Assembly: GCF_900166635.1 (NCBI RefSeq)
Contig: NZ_LT800497.1
Span: 1,630,368 to 1,694,367, forward strand
From: Oceanobacillus timonensis
GTDB taxonomy: Bacteria; Bacillota; Bacilli; Bacillales; Amphibacillaceae
Reading direction: 5' to 3'
DNA length: 64,000 nucleotides
Shown here: positions 54,062-63,135 of the stretch, piece after piece
How positions within the stretch are numbered: position 1 is the first letter of the stretch
How the letters are laid out: each line of letters starts with the position of its first letter
Notes under the pieces: model-generated
Told to the model about the DNA's origin: nothing
Database searches by the model: none
The model's input: only the letters and a program-made list of their open reading frames with translations
Program-made: the position numbers and the translations under genes

Positions 54062-55273
54062 ATGACAAATAAAGGCGTAGTGTATAAGGAACCGGGAGTA
54101 GTGGCAGTTGAAGAAATTGGATACCCAGAACTTATATTAAGAGATGGTCCAGGCGTCAATCCCTTGAACGTTGGGCGGAAATGTGAACACGGTGTCATTG
54201 TCAAAGTGGTTACAACGAATATATGTGGAAGTGACCAGCATATGGTTCGCGGCAGAACAACCGCTCCGTCCGGACTGGTTCTTGGCCATGAAATTACTGG
54301 AGAAGTAGTTGAAACAGGACGCGATGTAGAGTTTATTAAAAAAGGTGACTTTGTTTCCGTTCCGTTTAACATCGCTTGCGGGCGCTGCAGAAATTGCAAA
54401 CAGCAGGATACACATATTTGCGAAAATGTGAACCCGGATCGTCCCGGTTCTGCATACGGTTATGTGGACATGGGCGGCTGGGTCGGCGGCCAGTCCGAAT
54501 ATGTGATGGTACCTTATGCAGATTTTCAGCTGCTGAAATTTCCTGATAAAGACCAGGCAATGGAAAAAATACTGGACTTAACGATGCTGTCTGATATCTT
54601 TCCAACAGGCTACCACGGTGCGGTAAGCGCAGGAGTTAAACCCGGGTCTACCGTATATGTAGCTGGAGCTGGACCTGTCGGATTAGCAGCAGCTCACTCT
54701 GCTCAGCTGCTGGGTGCGTCGGTTGTCATTGTCGGGGATATGATAGAGGAACGGCTGGAGCAAGCAAGAAGCTTTGGCTGTGAAGCGGTAAATTTGCGGG
54801 AGCATGCTAATTTAGAAGAACAGATCGAACAAATTCTGGGTGATCCGGAAGTGGACTGTGCCATTGATGCAGTCGGTTTCGAAGCGAGCGGTCACGGAGA
54901 AAATGCAGAAGAGGCTCCGGCCACTGTATTAAATTCTATCATGGATATTACCCGGGCTGGCGGACGTTTAGGGATTCCTGGGCTCTATGTAACAGGTGAT
55001 CCGGGTGCTAAGGACAAGGATGCGCAGGAAGGGGCATTAAAAATCCGATTCGGTTTAGGTTTTGCCAAGGCGCATACATTTGTTACCGGGCAAACACCTG
55101 TCATGAAATACCACCGAGATTTGATGCAAGCTATTTTAAGTGACCGGGCACAGATTGCCAAAGCTGTAAATGCAACGGTGATTTCACTGAATGAAGCGCC
55201 AGATGGTTATAAAGCATTTGATGGCGGTGTTGCTAAGAAATTTGTTATTGATCCGCATGGTTCATTAAAGTAA
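54062..55273 (+). CDS. fdhA-like: glutathione-independent formaldehyde dehydrogenase / dismutase-type zinc MDR
   Basis: 403 aa. The catalytic zinc region is NICGSDQHM and GHEITGEVV; the structural zinc loop is CGRCRNCKQQDTHIC; the cofactor loop is GAGPVGLAAAH. Long loops (PGSAYGYVDMGGWVGGQSEY) match Pseudomonas FdhA, which holds NAD tightly and oxidises formaldehyde to formate without thiol. It could remove formaldehyde made by the Rieske demethylase at 4577, though the genes are 50 kb apart. It is followed by a GlcG-type gene in the same operon. Confidence 0.88.
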   Translation: MTNKGVVYKEPGVVAVEEIGYPELILRDGPGVNPLNVGRKCEHGVIVKVVTTNICGSDQHMVRGRTTAPSGLVLGHEITGEVVETGRDVEFIKKGDFVSVPFNIACGRCRNCKQQDTHICENVNPDRPGSAYGYVDMGGWVGGQSEYVMVPYADFQLLKFPDKDQAMEKILDLTMLSDIFPTGYHGAVSAGVKPGSTVYVAGAGPVGLAAAHSAQLLGASVVIVGDMIEERLEQARSFGCEAVNLREHANLEEQIEQILGDPEVDCAIDAVGFEASGHGENAEEAPATVLNSIMDITRAGGRLGIPGLYVTGDPGAKDKDAQEGALKIRFGLGFAKAHTFVTGQTPVMKYHRDLMQAILSDRAQIAKAVNATVISLNEAPDGYKAFDGGVAKKFVIDPHGSLK

Positions 55274-55319
55274 TGTTTGAAAGATTATCTCACTATTTTT
55301 ACTAAGGAGGAATCGTTTG

Positions 55320-55730
55320 ATGCGTGAAGTGAATCTTGAACTAGCAAAAAAACTTATTGATGGTGCTGAAAAAGAAGCCCAAAATATCGGGGTTTCTATG
55401 GTTATATCCGTTGTCAATGAAGGCGGAAATCTTATCGCTGTCCATCGTATGGACGATGCATGGCTGGCCAGTATTGACATCGCACAAAATAAAGCTTGGA
55501 CTTCTGTTGCGCTAAAGATGCCAACTTCGAATTTAGCTGAGGCAACGGTTCCACACGCAGAACTGTATGGAATAAACACGACAAATAATGGACGGCTCGT
55601 TCTTTTCGGGGGAGGCATTCCGTTAGTAGAAAATGATCAAGTTGTAGGTGCTGTAGGGGTAAGCGGAAGTTCTGTAGAGCATGATATGCAAGTAGCACAG
55701 GCGGCAGTAGATGTTTTTGATAATGGCTGA
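55320..55730 (+). CDS. GlcG/HbpS family heme-binding-like protein
   Basis: 136 aa. Typical family segments are VVNEGGNLIAVHRMDDAW and GGGIPLVENDQVVGAVGVSGSS. Members bind heme or cobalamin-like ligands or help in glycol/aldehyde metabolism; function is unsettled. ATG at 55320 is nine nt after GGAGG, 46 nt behind the formaldehyde-dehydrogenase stop, so it is co-transcribed. Confidence 0.85.
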   Translation: MREVNLELAKKLIDGAEKEAQNIGVSMVISVVNEGGNLIAVHRMDDAWLASIDIAQNKAWTSVALKMPTSNLAEATVPHAELYGINTTNNGRLVLFGGGIPLVENDQVVGAVGVSGSSVEHDMQVAQAAVDVFDNG

Positions 55731-55824
55731 ATTTGAGACAACTTCGTGAACTTTTGAAAAATAAAAAAGAACCTTGCATAAAGTAAAAATCTTTAGTATG
55801 ATATTCTATAATTTATTAATCAAA

Positions 55825-56061
55825 AGCGACGAAGAGGACATGAATGACTTGGAAGGTTCCAAGAGAGGAGAGCAGAAGGTGTGAGCTCTCCAGCAAAGAA
55901 GAGTCATTTACCACCTCGGAGCTGTGTTAGAGTAACAACTGGCACCGTAATATGCAGCGTTATTGCAAAATGAAGCCGTCAATCAGGTTGGCGGGAATTT
56001 GGGTGGAACCGCGAAGATAACACATTCGCCCCTTCTTAGGAAGGGGAGGATGTGTTTTTTT
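55825..56061 (+). promoter_or_regulatory. threonine T-box leader 1 of thrS
   Basis: Specifier ACC (Thr) at 55910-55912 in TTT-ACC-ACCTCGGAG; canonical T-box GGGTGGAACCGCG at 56001-56013; terminator ACACATTC/GGATGTGT around CCCCTTC/GAAGGGG, ending in T7 (56061). Uncharged tRNA-Thr should promote readthrough. Confidence 0.92.
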
Positions 56062-56082
56062 AATACGATAAAATATAAGAAT

Positions 56083-56326
56083 CATCAAAACGATGAAGAG
56101 GACATGAATGATCCGGAAGGTTTAAAGAGAGGAGAGCAACTGCTGAGAGCTCTCTAGCCAGGAAGGATAATTTACCACCTCCGAGTGCGTCAGGGTAACA
56201 ACTGCCGCCGTAAACATGCAACGTTACTGCATAATGGAGCCGTCATTCAATGTGACGGGAATCTGGGTGGAACCACGGAAAAGCATATTCGTCCCTTTGT
56301 AATAGAGGGACGTGTATGCTTTTTTA
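56083..56326 (+). promoter_or_regulatory. threonine T-box leader 2 of thrS (tandem copy)
   Basis: Second full T-box about 260 bp after the first, with the same GACGAAGAGGACATGAATGA-like opening. Specifier ACC is at 56174-56176. The T-box reads GGGTGGAACCACG (56265-56277): the usual GCG is ACG. Terminator AAGCATAT/GTATGCTT with CGTCCCT/AGGGACG, then T6. Two switches in series should make induction steeper. Confidence 0.9.
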
Positions 56327-56330
56327 TTTG

Positions 56331-56410
56331 GCAGTAAGAAAGTTTACACTTTCTTACTGCATAAGTGTAACTAAGATTGACACCTAAAAGCTTGGTGACA
56401 ACCAAGTTTT
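56331..56410 (+). promoter_or_regulatory. two extra hairpins between T-box 2 and thrS
   Basis: GCAGTAAGAAAGT (56331-56343) pairs perfectly with 56348-56360 around TTAC. CTTGGT (56391-56396) pairs with ACCAAG (56401-56406) and is followed by TTTT. They lie after the second terminator; they may protect or fine-tune the thrS mRNA. Confidence 0.55.
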
Positions 56411-56441
56411 CTAACATCAAACGGAGAGGGAGTATCAAAAA

Positions 56442-58364
56442 ATGACAAATGAAGTAAAAATCATATTTCCGGATGGAAAAGAAAGCTATGTAGAAAAAGG
56501 AATTTCATTAAGAAACATCGCAGAAAGCATATCGATTGGTTTAGCGAAGAAAGCAGTAGCAGGAAAGGTGAATGGCAAACTGGTAGATCTCAGTTATTCG
56601 ATTTCCGAAGAGAGTGTGATTGAACTGTTGACACTGGAGTCGGAAGAAGGACTGGAGGTTATGCGGCATACTGCTGCACACATTTTAGCACAGGCAGTGG
56701 AGCACCTTTACGGGAAAGGGAATGTTCAATTTGGGGTTGGCCCGGTGATTGATTATGGGTTTTATTATGATATGAAGTGTCAGGAATCCATAACGCAAGC
56801 TGATTTGGTAAAAATCGAAAAAGAGATGCAAAGCATTATTCAGGAGAATATCCCGATTCGTTCGTATGCACTCTCTTTAGAACAAGCAGAGGCGTATTTT
56901 AAACAGCAGAATCAGCCTTACAAAATAGAGCTGTTAAAGAGCATTCCCAAAGATGAACCGATTACGATTTATAAGCAGGGAGACTTCTCTGACCTATGCC
57001 GGGGGCCACATTTGCCATCTACTGGTTATGTAAAAGCATTTCACCTTACCAATTTGGCAGGCGCCTATTGGAGAGGAGATAGCGATAATGAGATGCTTCA
57101 ACGTATTTATGGCATTGCCTTTGCAAAGAAAAAAGATTTAGAAGCGCATTTGCATTTCTTAGAAGAAGCTGAAAAAAGAGATCATCGTAAATTAGGAAAG
57201 CAATTGGAGCTGTTTATGTTTTCGGAAGAAGCACCAGGCATGCCGTTTTATTTGCCGAATGGTCAAATGATTCGTCAGAAACTCGAGGAGTTTTCCAGAG
57301 AAGCACAGCTAAAAGCAGGCTATCAGGAAGTGCGTACTCCGCTTCTGATGAACCAGCAGCTTTGGGAAGAATCCGGTCATTGGGATCACTACCATGAAAA
57401 TATGTATTTTTCTGAAGTAGACCATACCAATTTTGCATTAAAACCGATGAATTGCCCAGGACACATGTTGATTTATAAACAAAAACTGCATTCGTATCGT
57501 GATTTGCCAATCAGGCTGGCTGAATTTGGGCAAGTACACCGACATGAATACAGTGGGGCGTTAAATGGACTGCTTCGTGTCCGTACTTTCTGTCAGGATG
57601 ATGCCCATATTTTTGCTAGAGAAGATCAAATTGAAGCGGAAATGGAAAAAGCAATTGATTTGATAGATAAGATCTACGGAGTATTTGGTTTCAGCTATGC
57701 TGTTGAGTTATCTACTCGACCGGAAAAATCAATGGGGGAAGATGCTGCTTGGGAATTGTCAGAGCAAGCTCTAGAAAATGTTTTAAAGCGGATGGAGCTT
57801 CCTTACCAAGTCAATGAAGGGGACGGTGCGTTTTACGGCCCTAAAATTGATTTTCATATCAAAGATGCCTTAGGGCGCAGTCATCAATGTGCGACACTGC
57901 AATTGGATTTTCAGATGCCTGAAAAATTTGATTTAACCTATATTAATGCAGCTAATGAAAAGGTGCGTCCAGTTGTGATTCACCGGGCTATTTATGGTTC
58001 TATTGATCGCTTTTTAGGGATTCTGATTGAACATTTTGCGGGGGCTTTCCCGGTATGGCTGGCTCCTGTTCAAGCGGTTATCTTACCAGTTTCATCTGTG
58101 CATCATTCCTATGCAAATCAGCTAAAGGAAATTTTTGAGGAAGCTGGTATACGTATGGAAACAGACTATCGGGAAGAGAAGCTGGGGTTGAAATTAAGAG
58201 AAGCACAGATGAAGAAAATCCCTTATATCTTTGTTGTTGGTGATAAAGAAGAAGAGCAGCAAGCCATCAACGTCCGGAAATATGGGGAAAAACAGAGCCA
58301 GAGTGTATCTGTCAGGAATGTGTTAGACCGTCTTAAACATGAAATTGCTGAAAAGCAAATATGA
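56442..58364 (+). CDS. thrS: threonyl-tRNA synthetase
   Basis: Charges tRNA-Thr; 640 aa. Order: TGS domain (about 1-60), editing domain with HTAAHILAQAVEHLYG and a later C-x-G-PH zinc-type site (DLCRGPHL), class II catalytic core with NCPGH and RHEYSGAL, motif 3 HRAIYGSIDRFLGILIEH, and the anticodon-binding C-terminus. Ribosome site GGAGAGGG. Controlled by two threonine T-boxes, similar to the multi-T-box thrZ of B. subtilis, so it may be the starvation-induced enzyme if a second thrS exists elsewhere. Confidence 0.96.
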   Translation: MTNEVKIIFPDGKESYVEKGISLRNIAESISIGLAKKAVAGKVNGKLVDLSYSISEESVIELLTLESEEGLEVMRHTAAHILAQAVEHLYGKGNVQFGVGPVIDYGFYYDMKCQESITQADLVKIEKEMQSIIQENIPIRSYALSLEQAEAYFKQQNQPYKIELLKSIPKDEPITIYKQGDFSDLCRGPHLPSTGYVKAFHLTNLAGAYWRGDSDNEMLQRIYGIAFAKKKDLEAHLHFLEEAEKRDHRKLGKQLELFMFSEEAPGMPFYLPNGQMIRQKLEEFSREAQLKAGYQEVRTPLLMNQQLWEESGHWDHYHENMYFSEVDHTNFALKPMNCPGHMLIYKQKLHSYRDLPIRLAEFGQVHRHEYSGALNGLLRVRTFCQDDAHIFAREDQIEAEMEKAIDLIDKIYGVFGFSYAVELSTRPEKSMGEDAAWELSEQALENVLKRMELPYQVNEGDGAFYGPKIDFHIKDALGRSHQCATLQLDFQMPEKFDLTYINAANEKVRPVVIHRAIYGSIDRFLGILIEHFAGAFPVWLAPVQAVILPVSSVHHSYANQLKEIFEEAGIRMETDYREEKLGLKLREAQMKKIPYIFVVGDKEEEQQAINVRKYGEKQSQSVSVRNVLDRLKHEIAEKQI

Positions 58365-58475
58365 TTTTGCGAAATGAGGAATTTCAGAGCATAAACCTTT
58401 GATTAATAACTATTCATTCTCTCTGCTTTCGTATAAAATGAAGGTATCATCTATACTGGAAGGGGATGAGTGAGG

Positions 58476-58931
58476 ATGACAATCACATTTATGAAAATTG
58501 ACAAGTCGAACTATAAAAAATGCTCGTTATTAAAGGTGAATGATAATCAAAAAGATTTTGTAGCTCCGAATTGGTATTCCGTTTTGGAAGCTGTATATGA
58601 AGAAGAAGAGAAACATCCATATGCGATTTATGATGAAGAAGAGATGGTTGGGTTTTTAATGTATTCTTATTACCGTGCAGATGAAGAATATGGTAAAGAT
58701 TCATGGTGGCTGGAACGATTTATGGTTGCGAAAGATTTCCAAGGTAAAGGTTACGGCAAAGCATCGATAAAGAAATTTATTAAGGATTTTCAGGGAGATT
58801 ATCCGGCGGAAGAATTACGCACATCAGCTGTGAAAGATAATCATGTAGCTATCACATTGTATGAACATAGCGGTTTTCAGCGGACAGGGGAGTTTGTTGA
58901 AGGAGAAGCTGTGCTGTTGTTGGATGGTTAG
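58476..58931 (+). CDS. GNAT acetyltransferase, spermine/spermidine-type (BltD/PaiA-like)
   Basis: 151 aa. The acetyl-CoA loop is MVAKDFQGKGYGKASI; the tail LYEHSGFQRTGEF is typical of polyamine/diamine acetyltransferases such as BltD. The ATG at 58476 follows GGAAGGGG by ten nt; a GTG six nt upstream is a possible alternative. The substrate is inferred from resemblance only. It has its own terminator. Confidence 0.82.
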   Translation: MTITFMKIDKSNYKKCSLLKVNDNQKDFVAPNWYSVLEAVYEEEEKHPYAIYDEEEMVGFLMYSYYRADEEYGKDSWWLERFMVAKDFQGKGYGKASIKKFIKDFQGDYPAEELRTSAVKDNHVAITLYEHSGFQRTGEFVEGEAVLLLDG

Positions 58932-58949
58932 AGAATTTAAAATAGTAGT

Positions 58950-58985
58950 AAAGGACAGATGAAAATGACAATCATCTGTCCTTTC
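58950..58985 (+). terminator. Rho-independent terminator
   Basis: AAAGGACAGATGA (58950-58962) pairs perfectly with TCATCTGTCCTTT (58972-58984). Confidence 0.85.
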
Positions 58986-59028
58986 TTCATTTGGAAACCT
59001 TCTTTTTAGAAAAGCGATGTAAAAAGTT

Positions 59029-59174
59029 GTTCAAAAAATAGAACAAAAATGACACGAAGAATTTCTGCGTTGACGAGTATTTCTCAATACTGGTGTATTC
59101 TAAAGCATACGATGTGTTCGTAAAATGCTCTTCACCAATTCTATTTTATATAACCTTAAACACGCAATATAAGA
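59029..59174 (+). repeat. MITE-like repeat, copy 2 (diverged)
   Basis: Same family as the insertion in the leuA leader, opposite orientation: GTTCAAAAAA start, shared GACACG-(A)-GAATTTCTGCGTTGACGAG and TAAAGCATACG blocks, end AAACACGCAATATAAG. More mutations than copy 1, so an older insertion. Fills most of the gap before the gntR-like gene; 59175-59316 is AT-rich without features. Confidence 0.72.
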
Positions 59175-59316
59175 GGTTGATAGTATCGTACGCCCCCTTT
59201 TTTTGCGGATTAATAAAAATTATTAATCAATCTGATTAAATTTTGTAATAATTTAATTTTTCTTAAAATATTGATTTATTATTGTATTCATGTTTTAATT
59301 TTTAATAGCAATAACT

Positions 59317-59334
59317 GGTAGTGACGTCACAACC
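59317..59334. promoter_or_regulatory. palindromic operator before the gntR-like gene
   Basis: GGTAGTGACGTCACAACC: 8 of 9 paired positions, with a perfect GTGACGTCAC core (59321-59330). GntR/HutC regulators bind such GT...AC dyads. It is 18 bp before the regulator start, fitting autoregulation. Confidence 0.6.
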
Positions 59335-59352
59335 AAAAAAGGTGAAAATGAG

Positions 59353-60078
59353 ATGATTGATGAGACATTATATATTCCATTACATATCCAAATTTATAAA
59401 AGTTTAAAAGAAAAAATAACAGCGCAGAAGTATACTGAAAAAATACCAAGTGAGCGAGAATTAATGGATATGTATTCAGTAAGCAGAACTACAATAAGGG
59501 AAGCTGTAACAAAGCTAGTAAATGACGGATTGTTAATTAAAGTGCATGGAAAAGGAACTTATGTAAATAAGAAACCTCCGATTCAAGAGTGGTTATCTTC
59601 TTTGAACAGTTTTACAGAAACAGTAAGAAGAATGGGGATGGTGCCAGGCAGCAAACTATTAACTTCTAAAAAGTTAGCAGCAGATAAACATCAGATAGAA
59701 GTATTTGAAGAAGATGTATTAATGATAGAAAGACTTCGTTACGCGGATGAAAAGCCCATTGCAATTGAGAAGCATTACTATCCATTATCAATCGGGGAAC
59801 GCTTAACCCAATTTAATCTAGATAAAGAAACAATATATGACTTATTAGAAAATGAGTTAGGTATTGTTCTAGATGAAGCAGAACAGTATATAACAACAGA
59901 GATAATTGAAGATCATTTAGCACAATATTTAGAGATACCTTATGGCTCAAATGTATTGCTTGTAGAGAGAATAATAGTTGATGATATAGGTAATGTCATT
60001 GAGTATTATACTGGGCAATTTCGCCCTGATAAGTATACGTTTCGTATGAAAACGAAAAGGGCCATTAATAAAAAGTAA
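59353..60078 (+). CDS. GntR/HutC-family regulator (UTRA domain)
   Basis: 241 aa. Winged helix-turn-helix in the first ~75 residues (IPSERELMDMYSVSRTTIREAVTKLVNDGLL, KVHGKGTYV), then a UTRA effector domain (about 90-235). HutC-type members sense sugars, amino acids or their phosphates. It lies 57 bp before the TRAP transporter genes, same strand, so it is the probable local repressor released by the transported substrate. Confidence 0.92.
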   Translation: MIDETLYIPLHIQIYKSLKEKITAQKYTEKIPSERELMDMYSVSRTTIREAVTKLVNDGLLIKVHGKGTYVNKKPPIQEWLSSLNSFTETVRRMGMVPGSKLLTSKKLAADKHQIEVFEEDVLMIERLRYADEKPIAIEKHYYPLSIGERLTQFNLDKETIYDLLENELGIVLDEAEQYITTEIIEDHLAQYLEIPYGSNVLLVERIIVDDIGNVIEYYTGQFRPDKYTFRMKTKRAINKK

Positions 60079-60108
60079 CTGATAGTGTGGACGTATTATT
60101 TATTTTTA

Positions 60109-60122
60109 TGTAAGCGCTGTCA
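60109..60122. promoter_or_regulatory. cre site (CcpA box) before dctP
   Basis: TGTAAGCGCTGTCA fits all consensus positions of TGWAANCGNTNWCA. It ends just before the ribosome site of dctP, where bound CcpA would block elongation or initiation. Confidence 0.72.
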
Positions 60123-60135
60123 AATGGAGGTTGTT

Positions 60136-61197
60136 ATGAAAAGGCTATTTCTCTCGATTTTCGTTATTTTCGTATTTTCTTTGATGGTTTTTTTAGGTAA
60201 TGAAAGGTTATCCAGACTTTCCGGATCAACGGAATTAGAAGTCATTACACTTAGAGCTGCTCAGTCAAAAGCTTGGAATCATCCTGTTTCGCAGGGAATC
60301 GATAAATTCGCTGAACTGGTAGAAGAAAAATCAGATGGAGAAATAATCATTGAAACGTATCATGATGGATTGATCGGAGATGACAGAGAAGTGATTGAAA
60401 GTGCACAAAGAGGAAGTATTGCTTTTGCCAGCTCCTCTACACCGAATATGACCAGTTTTACAAATTACTTTACTGCTTGGGATTTGCCTTATATTTTTGA
60501 AAATAAAGAAGAAGTATATAAAGCAATTGATGGAGAGCCCGGAGATATTGTTCGAGAAGAGATGGAGCAATCAGGATTTAAGGTTATTTTCTTTCCAGAC
60601 TATGGTTTCCGACAAATTGTTAATAACATTAAGCCAGTTGAAAAGCCATCTGATCTTAATGGGATGAAAATTAGAACAACAAATTCAAGGATTGAACAGG
60701 GAGATTTTACTGCTTTTGGGGCAAGTCCGACTCCTGTTGCTTGGTCTGAAGTTTTTACAGCATTGCAGCAAGGAACAGTGGATGGCGAGGGCAATTCGTA
60801 TTCTCTTTTATGGGATTCGAAGCATCAGGAAGTACTCTCGCATGCAACGGAAGTAAACTATAATTATAGTTCAGATATTCTCGTTATGAATAAAGAACTC
60901 TACGAAGAGTTAGAACCAGACCAGCAGGAAATTATTATGGAGGCTGGTCAGGAAGCGATGGAATGGCAAAGAATCGTTGCAACAAAAAGAGATGAGGAGG
61001 CTAAACAGCAATTTATAGATGATGGAATTGAAATATATGAACCTACGGATGAAGAGTATTTAGAATGGAAGCAGGCGACAGAAATAGTCTGGGATCAATA
61101 TGTAAGGGAAGGATATGCCGATCCCGATTACGTTGACATTATTTTAGATACATTGGGAAAGACAAAAGAGAATATTTTTGAAGAAAAAAGGAGGTGA
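60136..61197 (+). CDS. dctP: TRAP transporter substrate-binding protein DctP
   Basis: 353 aa. Uncleaved or cleaved N-terminal membrane segment (no lipobox Cys), then the DctP fold: AAQSKAWNHPVSQGIDKFAEL, the conserved Arg in MKIRTTNSR (binds the substrate carboxylate), and VFTALQQGTVDGEGNS. It captures an organic acid outside the cell and passes it to DctQM. ATGGAGG is five nt before the ATG. The substrate is unknown; an acid whose breakdown needs an alcohol dehydrogenase is suggested by the next genes. Confidence 0.93.
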   Translation: MKRLFLSIFVIFVFSLMVFLGNERLSRLSGSTELEVITLRAAQSKAWNHPVSQGIDKFAELVEEKSDGEIIIETYHDGLIGDDREVIESAQRGSIAFASSSTPNMTSFTNYFTAWDLPYIFENKEEVYKAIDGEPGDIVREEMEQSGFKVIFFPDYGFRQIVNNIKPVEKPSDLNGMKIRTTNSRIEQGDFTAFGASPTPVAWSEVFTALQQGTVDGEGNSYSLLWDSKHQEVLSHATEVNYNYSSDILVMNKELYEELEPDQQEIIMEAGQEAMEWQRIVATKRDEEAKQQFIDDGIEIYEPTDEEYLEWKQATEIVWDQYVREGYADPDYVDIILDTLGKTKENIFEEKRR

Positions 61198-61202
61198 GTT
61201 GA

Positions 61203-63104
61203 GTGGAAGCAGTTGTAGATAATAAAAGTGATAATCATTCCAATGAACCACCCAATTTTTGGATGAAGGGTCTTTCTTTACTTGATCGTAGATTTGAAGA
61301 AATTTTCATTGTGTCAGGATTTTTGATTTTCATTATTCTGATTAATCTTCAGGTAATTAATCGTTATTTACTACCATTTTTAGATATTGGAAATATTACT
61401 ACATGGACGGAAGAGCTTTCAAGATACTTGTTTATATTCGTATCTTTTTTAGGAGCTAGCCTGGCAATACGAAAAAGGGAATCTATTCAGGTCAGCATAT
61501 TAACCGATAAACTGCCAACAAGCATCCAAAAAGGTCTTCTGCTATCAAATACATTATTTATGTTCTATTTTAGCTATATGATGATAGTTAATGGTTTTGA
61601 GCTAATATCCTTTCAGATTGATACACACCAAACAACACCTGCCTTATCCATTCCGATGGCAGTTCCTTACAGCGCCGTACCGATTGGATTTGCACTAATT
61701 ATGATTCGTTTAATCCAGATATTTATAGAAGATACCAAAGAAATATCTATGAAAGAAGGATTATTGGGAATTACTTTCGCTATTATCATGATTCTTCCCA
61801 TTGCTTTTCTCGGAGAAGCGGCAATTTCACTTGTATTATTTGGTTATTTTATTCTATTTATATTAATCGGTTTGCAAATTGCATTTGCTCTGGGGGCAAG
61901 TACGTTGGCAACCGTTCTGGCCACTGACGCAATTCCGGTTGATTTTTTTCCGCAAACAGCATTTACAAGTATTGATAACTTTCCTATTATGGCGGTTCCA
62001 TTTTTTATTGCAGCAGGGGTTATTATGGGTGGAGGAGCAATTATCAAACGGTTATTAAATTTGTCAGATGAATTGTTAGGATTTTTACCTGGCGGTTTAG
62101 CATTAGTAGCCATTATTACTTCGATGTTTTTTTCAGCAATAAGTGGTTCTGGACCCGCGACGGTAGCAGCTATCGGGACATTGCTCATACCTGCAATGGT
62201 TAAACAAGGGTATAATCCAGGCTTTGCAACTGGAGTGGTGGCGACAGCTGGGACAATTGGAGTTATTATTCCTCCTAGTAACCCTTTGGTTATTTATGGT
62301 GTTGTATCGCAAGAGTCTATCTCTCAATTATTTCTTGCTGGTATCCTTCCAGGCGTTTTTACCGGCATCATTTTATTAATTGTAACTTTTATCATTTCCA
62401 AGAAAAATGGCTGGCAGGGTGAACGAACATCATTTAATCTCAAAAATTCCGCAAAGGCTGCTTGGGACGCTAAACTTGCGTTATTGGTTCCAGTGATCAT
62501 TTTAGGCGGGATTTATGGCGGCTTTATGACTCCTACCGAAGCTGCAGCAGTAGCCGCTGCTTATGGTATTGTTGTCGGTATGTTTGTATATAAAGATTTA
62601 GGCTTAAAAGGTGTTTATCAAAGCCTTGTTAAAGCAGGCATTACTTCTTCCATGATTATAATGTTAATGATTATGGCAAGCATATTTGGCCGGTTAATCA
62701 CATTGGAACAAGTGGCAGAAATTGTGGCTGAATTTGTCTTATCATTAAGTGAAAATAAATACATCATCCTCTTATTCTTAAATCTATTCTTATTACTTAT
62801 CGGTTTAGTATTAGAAGCATTGGCCGCAATCGTAATACTGACGCCGATACTATTACCAATGGCCATGGCAGTTGGCCTTGACCCAGTTCATTTTGGACTG
62901 ATAATGATCTTTAACTTAGCAGTAGGTTTTATTACACCCCCAGTCGGAGTTAATTTATTTGTAGCAGCCAGTACTGCGAAAATCAAAATCGAAGAAATTA
63001 TTAAAGGAAATAAATATTTACTCTTAACGATGATTGTTCTTCTTATATTACTTACGTACATTCCAGAACTTAGTATGTGGCTGCCGGAGTTGGTGAGAAG
63101 TTAA
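61203..63104 (+). CDS. dctQM: fused TRAP transporter permease DctQM
   Basis: 633 aa: N-terminal DctQ (about 1-175, four TM segments, TTWTEELSRYLFIF) fused to DctM (about 185-633, twelve TM, with SAISGSGPATVAAIG and TVGVIIPPSNP-like loops). Sodium-driven importer with the DctP upstream. GTG start, eight nt after GGAGG; the ribosome site overlaps the dctP stop. Fusion of Q and M is a known arrangement. Confidence 0.94.
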   Translation: MEAVVDNKSDNHSNEPPNFWMKGLSLLDRRFEEIFIVSGFLIFIILINLQVINRYLLPFLDIGNITTWTEELSRYLFIFVSFLGASLAIRKRESIQVSILTDKLPTSIQKGLLLSNTLFMFYFSYMMIVNGFELISFQIDTHQTTPALSIPMAVPYSAVPIGFALIMIRLIQIFIEDTKEISMKEGLLGITFAIIMILPIAFLGEAAISLVLFGYFILFILIGLQIAFALGASTLATVLATDAIPVDFFPQTAFTSIDNFPIMAVPFFIAAGVIMGGGAIIKRLLNLSDELLGFLPGGLALVAIITSMFFSAISGSGPATVAAIGTLLIPAMVKQGYNPGFATGVVATAGTIGVIIPPSNPLVIYGVVSQESISQLFLAGILPGVFTGIILLIVTFIISKKNGWQGERTSFNLKNSAKAAWDAKLALLVPVIILGGIYGGFMTPTEAAAVAAAYGIVVGMFVYKDLGLKGVYQSLVKAGITSSMIIMLMIMASIFGRLITLEQVAEIVAEFVLSLSENKYIILLFLNLFLLLIGLVLEALAAIVILTPILLPMAMAVGLDPVHFGLIMIFNLAVGFITPPVGVNLFVAASTAKIKIEEIIKGNKYLLLTMIVLLILLTYIPELSMWLPELVRS

Positions 63105-63135
63105 ATAACTATAAGTGGTAAAGGGAGGAAATTAT

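Noticed and set aside
55731..56441. Small coding frames (for example 55963-56157) between glcG-like and thrS
   Set aside because: The region is fully explained by two T-box leaders and their terminators.
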